Below are positions 1-5,178 of a DNA stretch of 10,667 nt, in pieces. The position numbers and the translations under genes are program-made. The number at the start of each line of letters is the position of its first letter. Position 1 is the first letter of the stretch. This DNA comes from Austwickia sp040006675 (GTDB lineage Bacteria; Actinomycetota; Actinomycetes; Actinomycetales; Dermatophilaceae), in the NCBI GenBank assembly GCA_040006675.1, contig JBDTWM010000100.1:1-10667 (forward strand), read 5' to 3'. The notes under the pieces were generated by a model. The model saw only the letters and a list, made by a program, of their open reading frames with translations, was not told the origin of the DNA and made no database searches.

Positions 1-19
1 TCGCGGAGCATCGCCTCAC
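1..19 (-). CDS. Start of a gene downstream of tadE (partial, leaves window)
   Basis: Only the first codons are visible. Immediately after tadE a GTG (19-17) overlaps the tadE TGA (18-16) as GTGA, the same junction used at two other places in this Tad locus. It would read M-R-R-C-S-A. An alternative ATG lies at 11-9 and would read M-L-R-(D/E). In actinobacterial Tad loci the gene after tadE is usually another TadE/TadG-like pseudopilin of the helicase/secretion neighbourhood type. That identity is inferred from position only, because too little sequence is present to show any domain. Confidence 0.35.
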
Positions 20-408
20 GGGGCATGTGCGGCCTCCCGGTCCGCGACCGCCCGGGCGGACGGACCGGCCAGCCCCGGAAGCCACGAGGCGCGCCCTGGT
101 GCCGCGACCTCGACCGTCACCTGCGAGCCGATCGCCGACACGCTCACCCTCGACCCGTCGGGAGCGCCGACTCGGGCGAGCGCGACGACCGATTGGTCCG
201 CATCGCCTCGGGCCGCGGCCCGAGCGCCGGCTCGCGCGGCGTCGACACAGCGGACCTGATCGATGCCGTGCCCGAGGACCGCGAGCCCGATGGCCGCGAT
301 CAGCACCAGAACGGGAAGCACCATGGCGGTCTCAGCCGTCACCATCCCTGCCGACCGTGTCCGCCCTCGCTCGCGACGCGTGGGCCGGACGGTCCCGGCG
401 CGGCTCAT
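16..408 (-). CDS. tadE: TadE-family pseudopilin
   Basis: A 130-aa protein expected to act as a minor, pilin-like subunit in the Tad/Flp pilus assembly system at the cytoplasmic membrane. Residues 21-26 read G-M-V-T-A-E, matching the class III prepilin processing pattern (cleavage after Gly, Glu at +5). A hydrophobic helix (about 28-45, from AMVLPVLVLIAAIG) follows, as in TadE proteins. The rest is a small soluble domain with one Cys (C57 by eye count). The ATG at 408 was chosen because it overlaps the upstream pilin gene's TGA as ATGA, giving translational coupling; a longer reading frame to 504 would run through the pilin gene. No prepilin peptidase gene is visible in the window. Family assignment is secure, exact role inferred. 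Confidence 0.85.
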   Translation of the reverse strand: MSRAGTVRPTRRERGRTRSAGMVTAETAMVLPVLVLIAAIGLAVLGHGIDQVRCVDAARAGARAAARGDADQSVVALARVGAPDGSRVSVSAIGSQVTVEVAAPGRASWLPGLAGPSARAVADREAAHAP

Positions 409-659
409 TGCCCGAGGGCCAGGGCCCTGGTGATGATCGACACCAGGGCCGTGCGGATCTCGGGCGAACGCACCACGGCGATGAGCAGGGTGGCGAAGGT
501 GCACGCGGCGATGGTGCCGATCGCGTACTCGGCCGTGGTCATCCCCGACTCATGGGTCTCACCGCGGTGATCGCTCAGACGTCGGCGGGGTCGCGTCGCG
601 CCGAGAGCAGCGACGAGGGCGGCGCTCGCCACCATGAGCAGACGACAGATCGCGGACAT
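405..659 (-). CDS. DUF4244 Flp-like pilin
   Basis: An 84-aa candidate major pilin of the Tad locus. The processing site is G39|M-T-T-A-E44-Y45, an exact G|XXXXEY Flp motif, followed by one hydrophobic helix (about 46-63). This fits the actinobacterial DUF4244 family found between tadC and tadE. Processing would leave a mature pilin of about 45 residues. The start at 659 is favoured by a strong AAGGAGGT (670-663) four bases upstream. Oddly, the 39-residue leader contains its own hydrophobic stretch (residues 6-20) and then an Arg cluster (R23-R27), longer than a typical short Flp leader. The gene ends in an ATGA overlap with tadE and begins a separate transcription unit after a 255-bp gap. Confidence 0.88.
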   Translation of the reverse strand: MSAICRLLMVASAALVAALGATRPRRRLSDHRGETHESGMTTAEYAIGTIAACTFATLLIAVVRSPEIRTALVSIITRALALGQ

Positions 660-662
660 GGG

Positions 663-670
663 ACCTCCTT
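663..670 (-). promoter_or_regulatory. Strong Shine-Dalgarno of the pilin gene
   Basis: AAGGAGGT on the minus strand lies four bases before the ATG at 659. It is the most complete ribosome-binding site in the window, as expected for an abundant pilin, and it supports the long-leader start over internal Met codons. Confidence 0.8.
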
Positions 671-753
671 GTGATGCGCCGGGTCACGTCCGACCCGACG
701 GGCTGCACCCAGATTCCAAAACCCCGTGCCACCTGCCTAGGCGTGCCCCTACC

Positions 754-790
754 ACCTGTGGATGAGCCGCGCAGCTGGTGACGGTGTGGA
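754..790 (-). promoter_or_regulatory. Two-part TCCACA element upstream of pilin unit (copy A)
   Basis: On the minus strand TATCCACACC (core 790-785) is followed by TCATCCACAGGT (765-754). The two TCCACA cores are 28 bp apart. The same arrangement with the same spacing occurs upstream of ssd (4374-4410). It sits about 95-130 bp before the pilin ATG, where an activator or repressor could act. The half-sites also resemble DnaA boxes (CTATCCACA and TCATCCACA each match TTATCCACA at 8 of 9). The binding protein is unknown. No clear -35/-10 pair was found between this element and the pilin gene. The rest of the 660-914 gap shows only the octamer repeat. Confidence 0.5.
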
Positions 791-896
791 TAGGGCCTCA
801 TGGCGACCACGTCGCAGGCCGACGCTCGTGAGCCGTCCAGAGGCGCGACCACGACCCGCCAATGCACCCCCAGGCGGGTGGGCGCACGGCACCATT

Positions 897-928
897 CGTC
901 AGGGCGTCAGGGCGTCAGGGCGTCAGGG
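897..928. repeat. Four tandem copies of octamer CGTCAGGG
   Basis: Four exact head-to-tail copies of CGTCAGGG span the 3' end of tadC and include its stop codon (917-915). Read on the minus strand, tadC enters the array in a frame where the TGA of the second copy terminates it. Gain of copies would therefore leave the protein unchanged, and only reduction to one copy would alter the C-terminus. It looks like a slippage-prone simple repeat. Confidence 0.9.
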
Positions 929-1508
929 AGCGGCTGGCCAGTGCCAGGATCACCGGGAGGATCGTCGTCAGGACGAAGGCAGGCAAGAAACATGCTCCCA
1001 GGGGAAGGACGACGGCGACGCGCAGGCGAGCGATGGCCAGCTCCACGCGATGCTGCTCGGCGGCGCGCAGGTCGGCCGCGGCCGCCGTCAGCAGCCGACC
1101 TGGCGGCACGCCGGCCAGGGACGCCAGGTGGAGCGCTCGGGCGACGCCGACCCACGCGGGGTCGACCAAGGCCCACGCCGTCTCGTCGGGCAGGCCCCAG
1201 CGTCGCCCCGCGGCCACCGTTGCCAGGTGTGCTGACGTCAAGCCGCCGCTGCGCTTCGCGACGGCTTCGAGGCACTCATCGACCCCCGCTCCGGAGTCCA
1301 GAGCCAGCGCGAGGAGGTCGCCGGCCACGGCGACGTCCAAGGTGGTGGCCACGCAGAGGGGCGGTTCGCGGCCGAGGCGACGCAGACTCCCCCGTGCGAG
1401 CCGGTCCCCCGACCGTGCCGTGAGCGCGTCGCGCCGACGACCGGAGGTCCATGCCAGCACGGCCGTCGCGACCAGCACAGCCGCGAGCAGGGCTCGCAGG
1501 TCACCCAT
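915..1508 (-). CDS. tadC: TadC-like pilus platform protein (T2SSF family)
   Basis: A 197-aa inner-membrane protein of the GspF/TadC class, expected to form with TadB the membrane platform on which the TadA ATPase works. There is an N-terminal hydrophobic helix (about residues 3-20, LRALLAAVLVATAVLAW), a cytoplasmic helical region with the AGVPPGRLL and RVELAIARLRVAVVLPL-type segments of T2SSF proteins, and a hydrophobic C-terminus (about 165-192). The ATG at 1508 overlaps the tadB stop by 8 bp and no Shine-Dalgarno precedes it, so coupling is likely. The frame remains open to 1586, but that extension lies inside tadB. The protein is at the short end for the family, as usual for actinobacterial TadC. 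Its stop lies in an octamer repeat. Confidence 0.83.
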   Translation of the reverse strand: MGDLRALLAAVLVATAVLAWTSGRRRDALTARSGDRLARGSLRRLGREPPLCVATTLDVAVAGDLLALALDSGAGVDECLEAVAKRSGGLTSAHLATVAAGRRWGLPDETAWALVDPAWVGVARALHLASLAGVPPGRLLTAAAADLRAAEQHRVELAIARLRVAVVLPLGACFLPAFVLTTILPVILALASRSLTP

Positions 1509-2325
1509 TGGGGGTCGCCGCGCTGAGCTGGGGAGTGGCGTCGATCCGCCGGACCAAGCGCGCCATCCACCAGCGACCGACGACAAGCAATGCCAGGCCC
1601 GCGACGCCGGAGGCGACAGCAGCGGGCGTGGCGTACAGGTCAGCGGGCATCACCCCGATGCCGGCGGCCAGCGCGGGGCCGAACAGCGGAAGCCCCACGA
1701 GGATCCGCACCGTGGCGCGGGCTTCGGCAAGGGCCGCGGCGACGGCGCGGGTCCGGGCCCGTTCGGTGCGCAGCAGCGCCGCGACGGTCCGCGTCGCGTC
1801 GGCGAGCGGCGCGCCGACGTCGTGGCACAGGCGCCAGGAGCGCGTCAGCAGCTCGGCCCCAGACTCGACAGGGCGCATCGGGGTTGCCGAGGGCGGGGTG
1901 ACCGAGGGCGGGGCCGCCGAGGGCGGCGTGGCCGACGGTACGGGTGGGAGCGCCTCGTCGGGCGCCTCGACCAACCTCCTGAGGAATTCACCTACCTCAG
2001 GCTCCGAGGACGCACGTACCGCCACGTCGACAGCCAGCGGGGCGGGCAATCCCGCCTCCAACGCAGCAGCCAGCGCGTCGACGGCGGAGATGAGCTCGTC
2101 CTGGCGCCGCGCACCGCCTGGACGTCGACGATCTCGCAACGGCCAACGCGGCCGACCCGCGGGGCCTCTCCCATCGCGGCCCGGGGCCCCGTCCTGCCCT
2201 CGCGCCTGTCGGCCGGACCCGCCGCGCAGAGTCCGGGGTCGGGAGGGGGGCGTCTCGCGGGCGGACGGCTCCCACCAGACCAGCAGCACGGCAGCCACGA
2301 GAACCCCGACCACCAGGGGCCTCAC
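1501..2325 (-). CDS. tadB: TadB-like pilus platform protein (T2SSF family) with Pro-rich insert
   Basis: A 274-aa membrane protein, the partner of TadC. An N-terminal hydrophobic helix (about 4-19, LVVGVLVAAVLLVWW) is followed by a basic Arg/Gly/Pro-rich stretch, then a T2SSF domain whose two parts are visible: DALAAALEAGLPAPLAVDVA and, after an insert, a segment with LCHDVGAPLADATRTVAALL. Two hydrophobic segments close the protein. The insert (about 127-147) consists of S(A/V)(T/A)PP pentapeptides encoded by a 15-bp tandem repeat. The GTG at 2325 was chosen because it forms a GTGA overlap with the tadA stop and has AAGGA six bases upstream; an upstream ATG at 2388 would overlap tadA by 67 bp. 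Confidence 0.85.
   Translation of the reverse strand: MRPLVVGVLVAAVLLVWWEPSARETPPSRPRTLRGGSGRQARGQDGAPGRDGRGPAGRPRWPLRDRRRPGGARRQDELISAVDALAAALEAGLPAPLAVDVAVRASSEPEVGEFLRRLVEAPDEALPPVPSATPPSAAPPSVTPPSATPMRPVESGAELLTRSWRLCHDVGAPLADATRTVAALLRTERARTRAVAAALAEARATVRILVGLPLFGPALAAGIGVMPADLYATPAAVASGVAGLALLVVGRWWMARLVRRIDATPQLSAATPNG
1886..1945. repeat. 15-bp in-frame tandem repeat in tadB
   Basis: Three close copies and one diverged copy of a 15-bp unit like GCCGAGGGCGGCGTG lie inside tadB. They encode successive SATPP, SAAPP, SVTPP and SATP units on the minus strand. Unit length is a multiple of three, so copy-number change would lengthen or shorten the linker without frameshift. Confidence 0.85.
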
Positions 2326-3515
2326 GGGGCGTCCTTCGACGTGCTCAGGGGTCCGGTGAGGCGAAGCCGCTCGGCCAGGCGCCCCCATCCCGGCGCCGTC
2401 CCGTCGGGGATCCCGCGCCCCAGGGCCGGCACCGCGCGCAACCCGGTGTTGAGGCGCTCCAGCACCGCGATCGCCTCGACGCGTCGGCCTTCGCGCGCCC
2501 GCCGCAGGTGGACCACCACCTCGACGGCGCTTGTGAGTTGCGCGCGGGTCGCCTCAGGCGAGAGCCCGGCCAGCGCCCCGAGGGCCTCGAACCGCACCAC
2601 GACGTCGTTGACCGCGTTCGCGTGCAGGGTGCCGGCGCCGCCCTCGTGGCCGGTGTTGAGCGCGGTGAGCAGCTCACGGACCTCCCCGCCGCGCACCTCT
2701 CCGACCACCAGCCGGTCGGGACGCATCCGCAACGATTGGCGGACCAGCGCGACCATGTCGATACCGCCGCGTCCCTCCACGTTGGGGGCGCGAGCCTCCA
2801 GGCGCACCGCGTGCGGGTGTACGACGGCCAGTTCGCGGACGTCCTCGACGATCACGACGCGCTCGTCGTGGCCGACCTCGCCGAGCAACGCCGCGAGCAA
2901 GGTGGTCTTGCCACTGCCGGTGCCTCCGGTGACGACGTACGAGCATCGCGACCGAACCATCGCGCGCAGGACCGCGACCCATGCCGGCGGCATCGACCCG
3001 CCAGCTGCGAGCTCGTCGAGGCGTGGGGCCGTGCGGTGCGGGACGCGCAGGCTGATGTGTGCACCGCTCGCGACGAGGGGCGGCAGGATGGCGTGCAGCC
3101 GCACCCCGCCGGGCAGGCGCCCGTCCACGTAGGGAGAGGCGTCGTCCAGCCGGCGCCCCGTGAGGCCCACGAGCCGGACGGCGAGGCGACGCACGTCCTC
3201 CGGTCCGCCGACGTCGCAGGCGACGCGACGCAGCCCGTTGCCGTCGTCTACCCATACCCCGTCCGGGCCGTTGACCAGCACGTCCGTGACGCCGGGGAGC
3301 GTGAGCAGCGGTTCCAGCGGTCCGGCGCCGAGCACCCGGGCGGCCAGGGTCCGGCGTGCGTTCGCCGCCCCCTCATCGCCCAGGACAGCGGCGCGGCCCG
3401 CCACCAGCTGGGCCACCCGGTCTGCCGTGGGGGCCCTGCCGGCCTGCGACCACGCGCGCACCTGCGCGTCGTAGTCATCTCGGGCGCTCCAAGCACCGTC
3501 GTCGCTGCCGGTCAC
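2322..3515 (-). CDS. tadA: TadA/CpaF-family secretion ATPase
   Basis: A 397-aa hexameric GspE/VirB11-superfamily ATPase that powers Flp pilus assembly from the cytoplasmic face. The N-terminal region carries the conserved GPLEPLL and VTDVLVNGPDGVWVD segments. The nucleotide site is complete: Walker A GGTGSGKTT (197-205), Asp box with acidic E224-D225 in VVIVEDVREL, Walker B region LVVGEVRGGE (269-278) and His box including H290 and GTLHAN (295-300). The GTG start at 3515 forms a GTGA overlap with the ssd stop, and AGGAG (3525-3521) sits five bases upstream. The gene ends in a GTGA overlap with tadB. The motor appears fully active. Confidence 0.95.
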   Translation of the reverse strand: MTGSDDGAWSARDDYDAQVRAWSQAGRAPTADRVAQLVAGRAAVLGDEGAANARRTLAARVLGAGPLEPLLTLPGVTDVLVNGPDGVWVDDGNGLRRVACDVGGPEDVRRLAVRLVGLTGRRLDDASPYVDGRLPGGVRLHAILPPLVASGAHISLRVPHRTAPRLDELAAGGSMPPAWVAVLRAMVRSRCSYVVTGGTGSGKTTLLAALLGEVGHDERVVIVEDVRELAVVHPHAVRLEARAPNVEGRGGIDMVALVRQSLRMRPDRLVVGEVRGGEVRELLTALNTGHEGGAGTLHANAVNDVVVRFEALGALAGLSPEATRAQLTSAVEVVVHLRRAREGRRVEAIAVLERLNTGLRAVPALGRGIPDGTAPGWGRLAERLRLTGPLSTSKDAP

Positions 3516-4324
3516 GGCGTCTCCTGCTCGTCGAGGCGTCGCAGGACACGGTCGGCCGCCGTGGCGAGGGGCCCACGCCCAGAACCCGGCGCGAGGCCCC
3601 GGGACAAGCGCTGGTCGAGGTCCGGATCGTCGCCCACGATGGTGAGCAGCGGGACGCCGAGCGCCTCAGAGACGATGTCGCCGAGGTCGCCGCGTGTGCG
3701 GGGGCATCTTTGTGCGATCCACACGCGGCAACCCTGCGGGACGAGGTCATCCGCACGGCGTACGGCGTCGCCGGCGCGGGCGAGCGCGGGCACCCCGCAA
3801 CCCACGAGCACCGCGAGGTCCTGGCATTGGTGCGCGAACAGCGCCGACGCGTCGACGCGTCGACACAGGTCGAGGACGATCACGTCGAGCCCGACGTCGG
3901 GGGAAGCTAGCGCCGAGAGCACCGCCGCCACGGCGTCCGGGCCGGGACCGGCGCCTTCGGCCGGCGCACCGTCTGGGTCGCGGGCGCCGAGCGGTCGGCC
4001 AGCCGGAGGCGAGCCAGGTTCGCGGCCGGAGAGCACGTGCACCCCGTCGGCGGACGTGGGCAGCTGCGCCAGAAGCGCTCGGCCGTCCACCCGTCCGCGG
4101 GCCTCGGCCACGTCGGGCCATCGCACGCCGGGCACGCTCTCTCGGTCGAACAGCACATCGAGCCTGCCGAGCGAGCCCTCCCCGTCGACGGCGAGGACGC
4201 TTTGCCCTCGGGCACTCGCCCGGGTGGCGACCGCCGCTACCAGGCAGGATGCCCCGACGCCGCCGGAGGCCCCGAGGATGGCGAGGACGCGAGGACGAGC
4301 GGTCGCGCTGCTCACTGATCTCAT
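3512..4324 (-). CDS. ssd: Ssd/CpaE-like ParA/MinD-fold protein of the Tad locus
   Basis: A 270-aa P-loop NTPase-fold protein of the SIMIBI (MinD/CpaE) class. Its homologues head actinobacterial Tad operons and have been called septum-site-determining protein Ssd; CpaE homologues localise the pilus machine. Residues 18-26 read G-A-S-G-G-V-G-A-S. This is a deviant Walker A in which both the signature lysine and the P-loop lysine of KGGxGK(S/T) are absent. An A'-like LAVDGEGSLGRLDVLF segment (D47) and a B-like VIVLDL segment are present. The ATG at 4324 is preferred, although its Shine-Dalgarno is weak; a GTG at 4315 is possible, and the frame remains open to 4459 over regulatory DNA. It is first in the operon, followed by tadA with a GTGA overlap. 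Confidence 0.82.
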   Translation of the reverse strand: MRSVSSATARPRVLAILGASGGVGASCLVAAVATRASARGQSVLAVDGEGSLGRLDVLFDRESVPGVRWPDVAEARGRVDGRALLAQLPTSADGVHVLSGREPGSPPAGRPLGARDPDGAPAEGAGPGPDAVAAVLSALASPDVGLDVIVLDLCRRVDASALFAHQCQDLAVLVGCGVPALARAGDAVRRADDLVPQGCRVWIAQRCPRTRGDLGDIVSEALGVPLLTIVGDDPDLDQRLSRGLAPGSGRGPLATAADRVLRRLDEQETP

Positions 4325-4373
4325 AGGTCCAGCGTCGATCGACCCGACCCGACCCGGAGGTGCCGCCTGCTCG

Positions 4374-4410
4374 ACCTGTGGATGATGCGCCGGCGCCGAC
4401 AGGGTGTGGA
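4374..4410 (-). promoter_or_regulatory. Two-part TCCACA element upstream of ssd operon (copy B)
   Basis: On the minus strand GTCCACACC (core 4410-4405) is followed by TCATCCACAGGT (4385-4374), again with 28 bp between the TCCACA cores. The 12-bp arm is identical to copy A at 754-765 while the DNA between the arms is diverged, which is what conservation of two contact sites would look like. It ends about 50 bp before the ssd ATG. The binding factor is unknown. Confidence 0.5.
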
Positions 4411-4466
4411 CGCCCGCCACGATCGCCGGCGCATCAGCCGGGACCACCAGAATCATCACCGAATAC

Positions 4467-4510
4467 CGTGAGGCTCTCGTGAGGCGAAAGCGAGCTTTCC
4501 GTGAGGCTCA
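4467..4510. repeat. 11-bp phased CGTGAGGC repeats with internal palindrome
   Basis: CGTGAGGC occurs at 4467-4474, 4478-4485 and 4500-4507, that is at offsets 0, 11 and 33. The skipped register (4489-4499) holds a degenerate unit overlapped by the perfect palindrome GAAAGC-GA-GCTTTC (4486-4499). Repeats one helical turn apart lie on one face of the DNA. This is the geometry of operators for OmpR/PhoB-type regulators, which bind 11-bp direct repeats. They lie about 145-185 bp upstream of ssd. What they control is not evident. Confidence 0.6.
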
Positions 4511-4547
4511 TCTACGGAGCGTCCCGGATCCGTGTGCGGAAATGGGT

Positions 4548-4579
4548 GCGGCCCCCGTTGGGGGGACAACGGGGGCCGC
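4548..4579. terminator. Perfect 13-bp GC-rich hairpin, terminator-like
   Basis: GCGGCCCCCGTTG (4548-4560) and its exact complement CAACGGGGGCCGC (4567-4579) flank a six-base loop GGGGGA. The stem is very stable. No U-tract follows on the plus strand; on the minus strand only a weak ATTT run follows. Actinobacterial terminators often lack U-tracts, so it may stop leftward transcripts from the Fic-like gene region or insulate the Tad promoter. Neither neighbouring gene ends next to it, so its role as a terminator is inferred. Confidence 0.55.
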
Positions 4580-4638
4580 TAACGCGCCGAACTCCGGGGG
4601 GGAGGAGCTGGTGCGCCGCGCTCAACCCGAAGGGAGCG

Positions 4639-4649
4639 CTAAGTCTTAG
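4639..4649. promoter_or_regulatory. Palindrome CTAAG-T-CTTAG
   Basis: A perfect 5+1+5 inverted repeat in a locally AT-richer stretch (about 4638-4680). It could be an operator half-site pair, but no promoter could be confidently placed beside it. Confidence 0.3.
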
Positions 4650-4801
4650 TGTGCCTCTAGGACGGGTGTTAAGCAAACTTCGAGGCGCTGCGTCACAGCA
4701 TCGAAACGACTGCCGCACCGCACCGATCCGACCGCACCGTCGACGTCTCGCCCACGCGAACCACCGTGCCCCACGCCGGGATCACGGGGCCACGCCACAC
4801 A

Positions 4802-4850
4802 CGTCTCGGTGGCACCCCCGCGTGAGGATGCCACCGCACGACGCGAGACG
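4802..4850. repeat. Nested inverted repeats
   Basis: An inner stem CGGTGGCA (4807-4814) pairs with TGCCACCG (4829-4836) around a 14-base loop. An outer CGTCT (4802-4806) pairs with AGACG (4846-4850), leaving a nine-base bulge. Alternatively CGTCTCG (4802-4808) can pair with CGAGACG (4844-4850), competing with the first base pairs of the inner stem. This is a plausible folded RNA or protein-binding cruciform. No function is recognised. Confidence 0.4.
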
Positions 4851-4882
4851 AGCGAGTTACCAAGCATGCACCTCACTCCGTT

Positions 4883-4899
4883 CCGGGGATGTGCCCCGG
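4883..4899. repeat. Hairpin CCGGGG/CCCCGG
   Basis: A six-bp perfect stem with five-base loop ATGTG, seven bases before the palindrome at 4906. It is small but GC-only. It is part of the cluster of stems running from 4802 to 5011. Confidence 0.4.
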
Positions 4900-4905
4900 G
4901 GAGAG

Positions 4906-4919
4906 GTCCACCAGTGGAC
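4906..4919. promoter_or_regulatory. Perfect 14-bp palindrome GTCCAC-CA-GTGGAC
   Basis: A perfect 6+2+6 dyad, the size and symmetry of an operator for a dimeric repressor. It lies about 60 bp upstream of the TATACT box at 4980. A second short dyad, GAACC-GTCGT-GGTTC (4962-4976), sits directly where the -35 region of that promoter would be. Confidence 0.4.
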
Positions 4920-4979
4920 TGCCTGCGTGTGGGTACTCGCCGCTCCCATCTGCCGACGAAAGAACCGTCGTGGTTCACG

Positions 4980-4985
4980 TATACT
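4980..4985 (+). promoter_or_regulatory. Candidate -10 box TATACT
   Basis: TATACT is one mismatch from the consensus -10 and stands out in GC-rich DNA. No good TTGACA lies 16-18 bp upstream. Instead the dyad GAACC/GGTTC (4962-4976) occupies that space, suggesting a regulated or activator-dependent promoter. A start near 4991 would lead into the ORF at 5020. Confidence 0.45.
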
Positions 4986-5011
4986 CCTCTTCCACCGGTC
5001 GAGGGAAGAGG
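4986..5011 (+). repeat. Hairpin CCTCTTCC/GGAAGAGG ahead of short ORF
   Basis: A perfect eight-bp stem (4986-4993 with 5004-5011) and ten-base loop. It directly follows the TATACT box, and its 3' arm GGAAGAGG contains the only Shine-Dalgarno-like bases of the short ORF at 5020. If transcribed from far enough upstream, the stem would sequester that site. Confidence 0.4.
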
Positions 5012-5019
5012 CGTTTCGC

Positions 5020-5118
5020 ATGCCGGACGTCATATCTCAGGAACCGCCGGCGGGCACAGGTGCGGGACTCTCGCGGTGCGGCTTTCCCACGGAAGACGAG
5101 CCCCTAATTCTGCGGTGA
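5020..5118 (+). CDS. Possible 32-aa small protein or leader peptide
   Basis: An ATG-initiated 32-aa reading frame beginning M-P-D-V-I-S-Q-E and ending E-D-E-P-L-I-L-R, with one Cys in SRCGFP. It is not recognised as any family. Support: a TATACT box 35 bp upstream and a purine-rich GGAAGAGG eight bases before the ATG. Against: its third codon positions are visibly less GC-rich than those of the flanking genes, and the frame is open well upstream (from 4501), so the ATG is not forced. It has no membrane helix or signal peptide. It is convergent with the Fic-like gene. It may be a real small protein, a regulatory peptide, or chance. Confidence 0.28.
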   Translation: MPDVISQEPPAGTGAGLSRCGFPTEDEPLILR

Positions 5119-5131
5119 CGGCCTGCGACGT

Positions 5132-5148
5132 CGTCCTCCGCGCGGACG
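5132..5148. terminator. Weak hairpin between convergent genes
   Basis: CGTCC (5132-5136) and GGACG (5144-5148) form a five-bp stem with a seven-base loop in the gap between the short ORF and the Fic-like gene stop. There is no U-tract. It is at best a modest bidirectional terminator. Confidence 0.25.
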
Positions 5149-5178
5149 CGCCCCAAGGACCCGCCCCGCCGGTGTTCG

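Larger units (their letters stand above)
4325..5178. other. Large structured intergenic region
   Basis: These 854 bp lie between the ssd start and the end of the Fic-like gene. Open frames on both strands have amino-acid and codon composition unlike the flanking genes, and I do not accept any long one. It holds a (GACCC)x3 run at 4341-4355, the Tad regulatory element, phased 11-bp repeats, one very strong hairpin, several perfect palindromes, a TATACT box and one possible short ORF; the main ones are listed separately. A regulatory RNA or a phage/integration remnant cannot be excluded, but no tRNA, transposase or terminal repeat was seen. Confidence 0.6.

Noticed and set aside
716..732. TGGCAC-like sigma-54 promoter on the minus strand upstream of the pilin
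   Set aside because: The -12 element does not match (no TTGC at the right spacing) and actinobacteria generally lack sigma-54.
754..790. A replication origin, because of DnaA-box-like motifs
   Set aside because: Only two boxes at each of two separate sites, no AT-rich unwinding region and no dnaA or dnaN genes nearby; better explained as a promoter element.
897..928. CRISPR array
   Set aside because: The octamer units are directly adjacent with no spacers; it is a simple tandem repeat.
862..3132. 756-aa plus-strand ORF opposite tadC, tadB and tadA
   Set aside because: Arg/Ser/Pro/Ala-rich antisense shadow of the well-supported Tad genes, a usual artefact in GC-rich DNA.
4404..4649. 81-aa plus-strand ORF with a GTG start inside the Tad element
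   Set aside because: It begins within the regulatory element and runs through the 13-bp hairpin, and its composition is unlike the coding sequences nearby; no family resemblance was seen.
4646..4978. 110-aa minus-strand ORF in the large intergenic region
   Set aside because: Poor start context, mixed composition and mixed third-position bases, and it overlaps several palindromes; judged non-coding.
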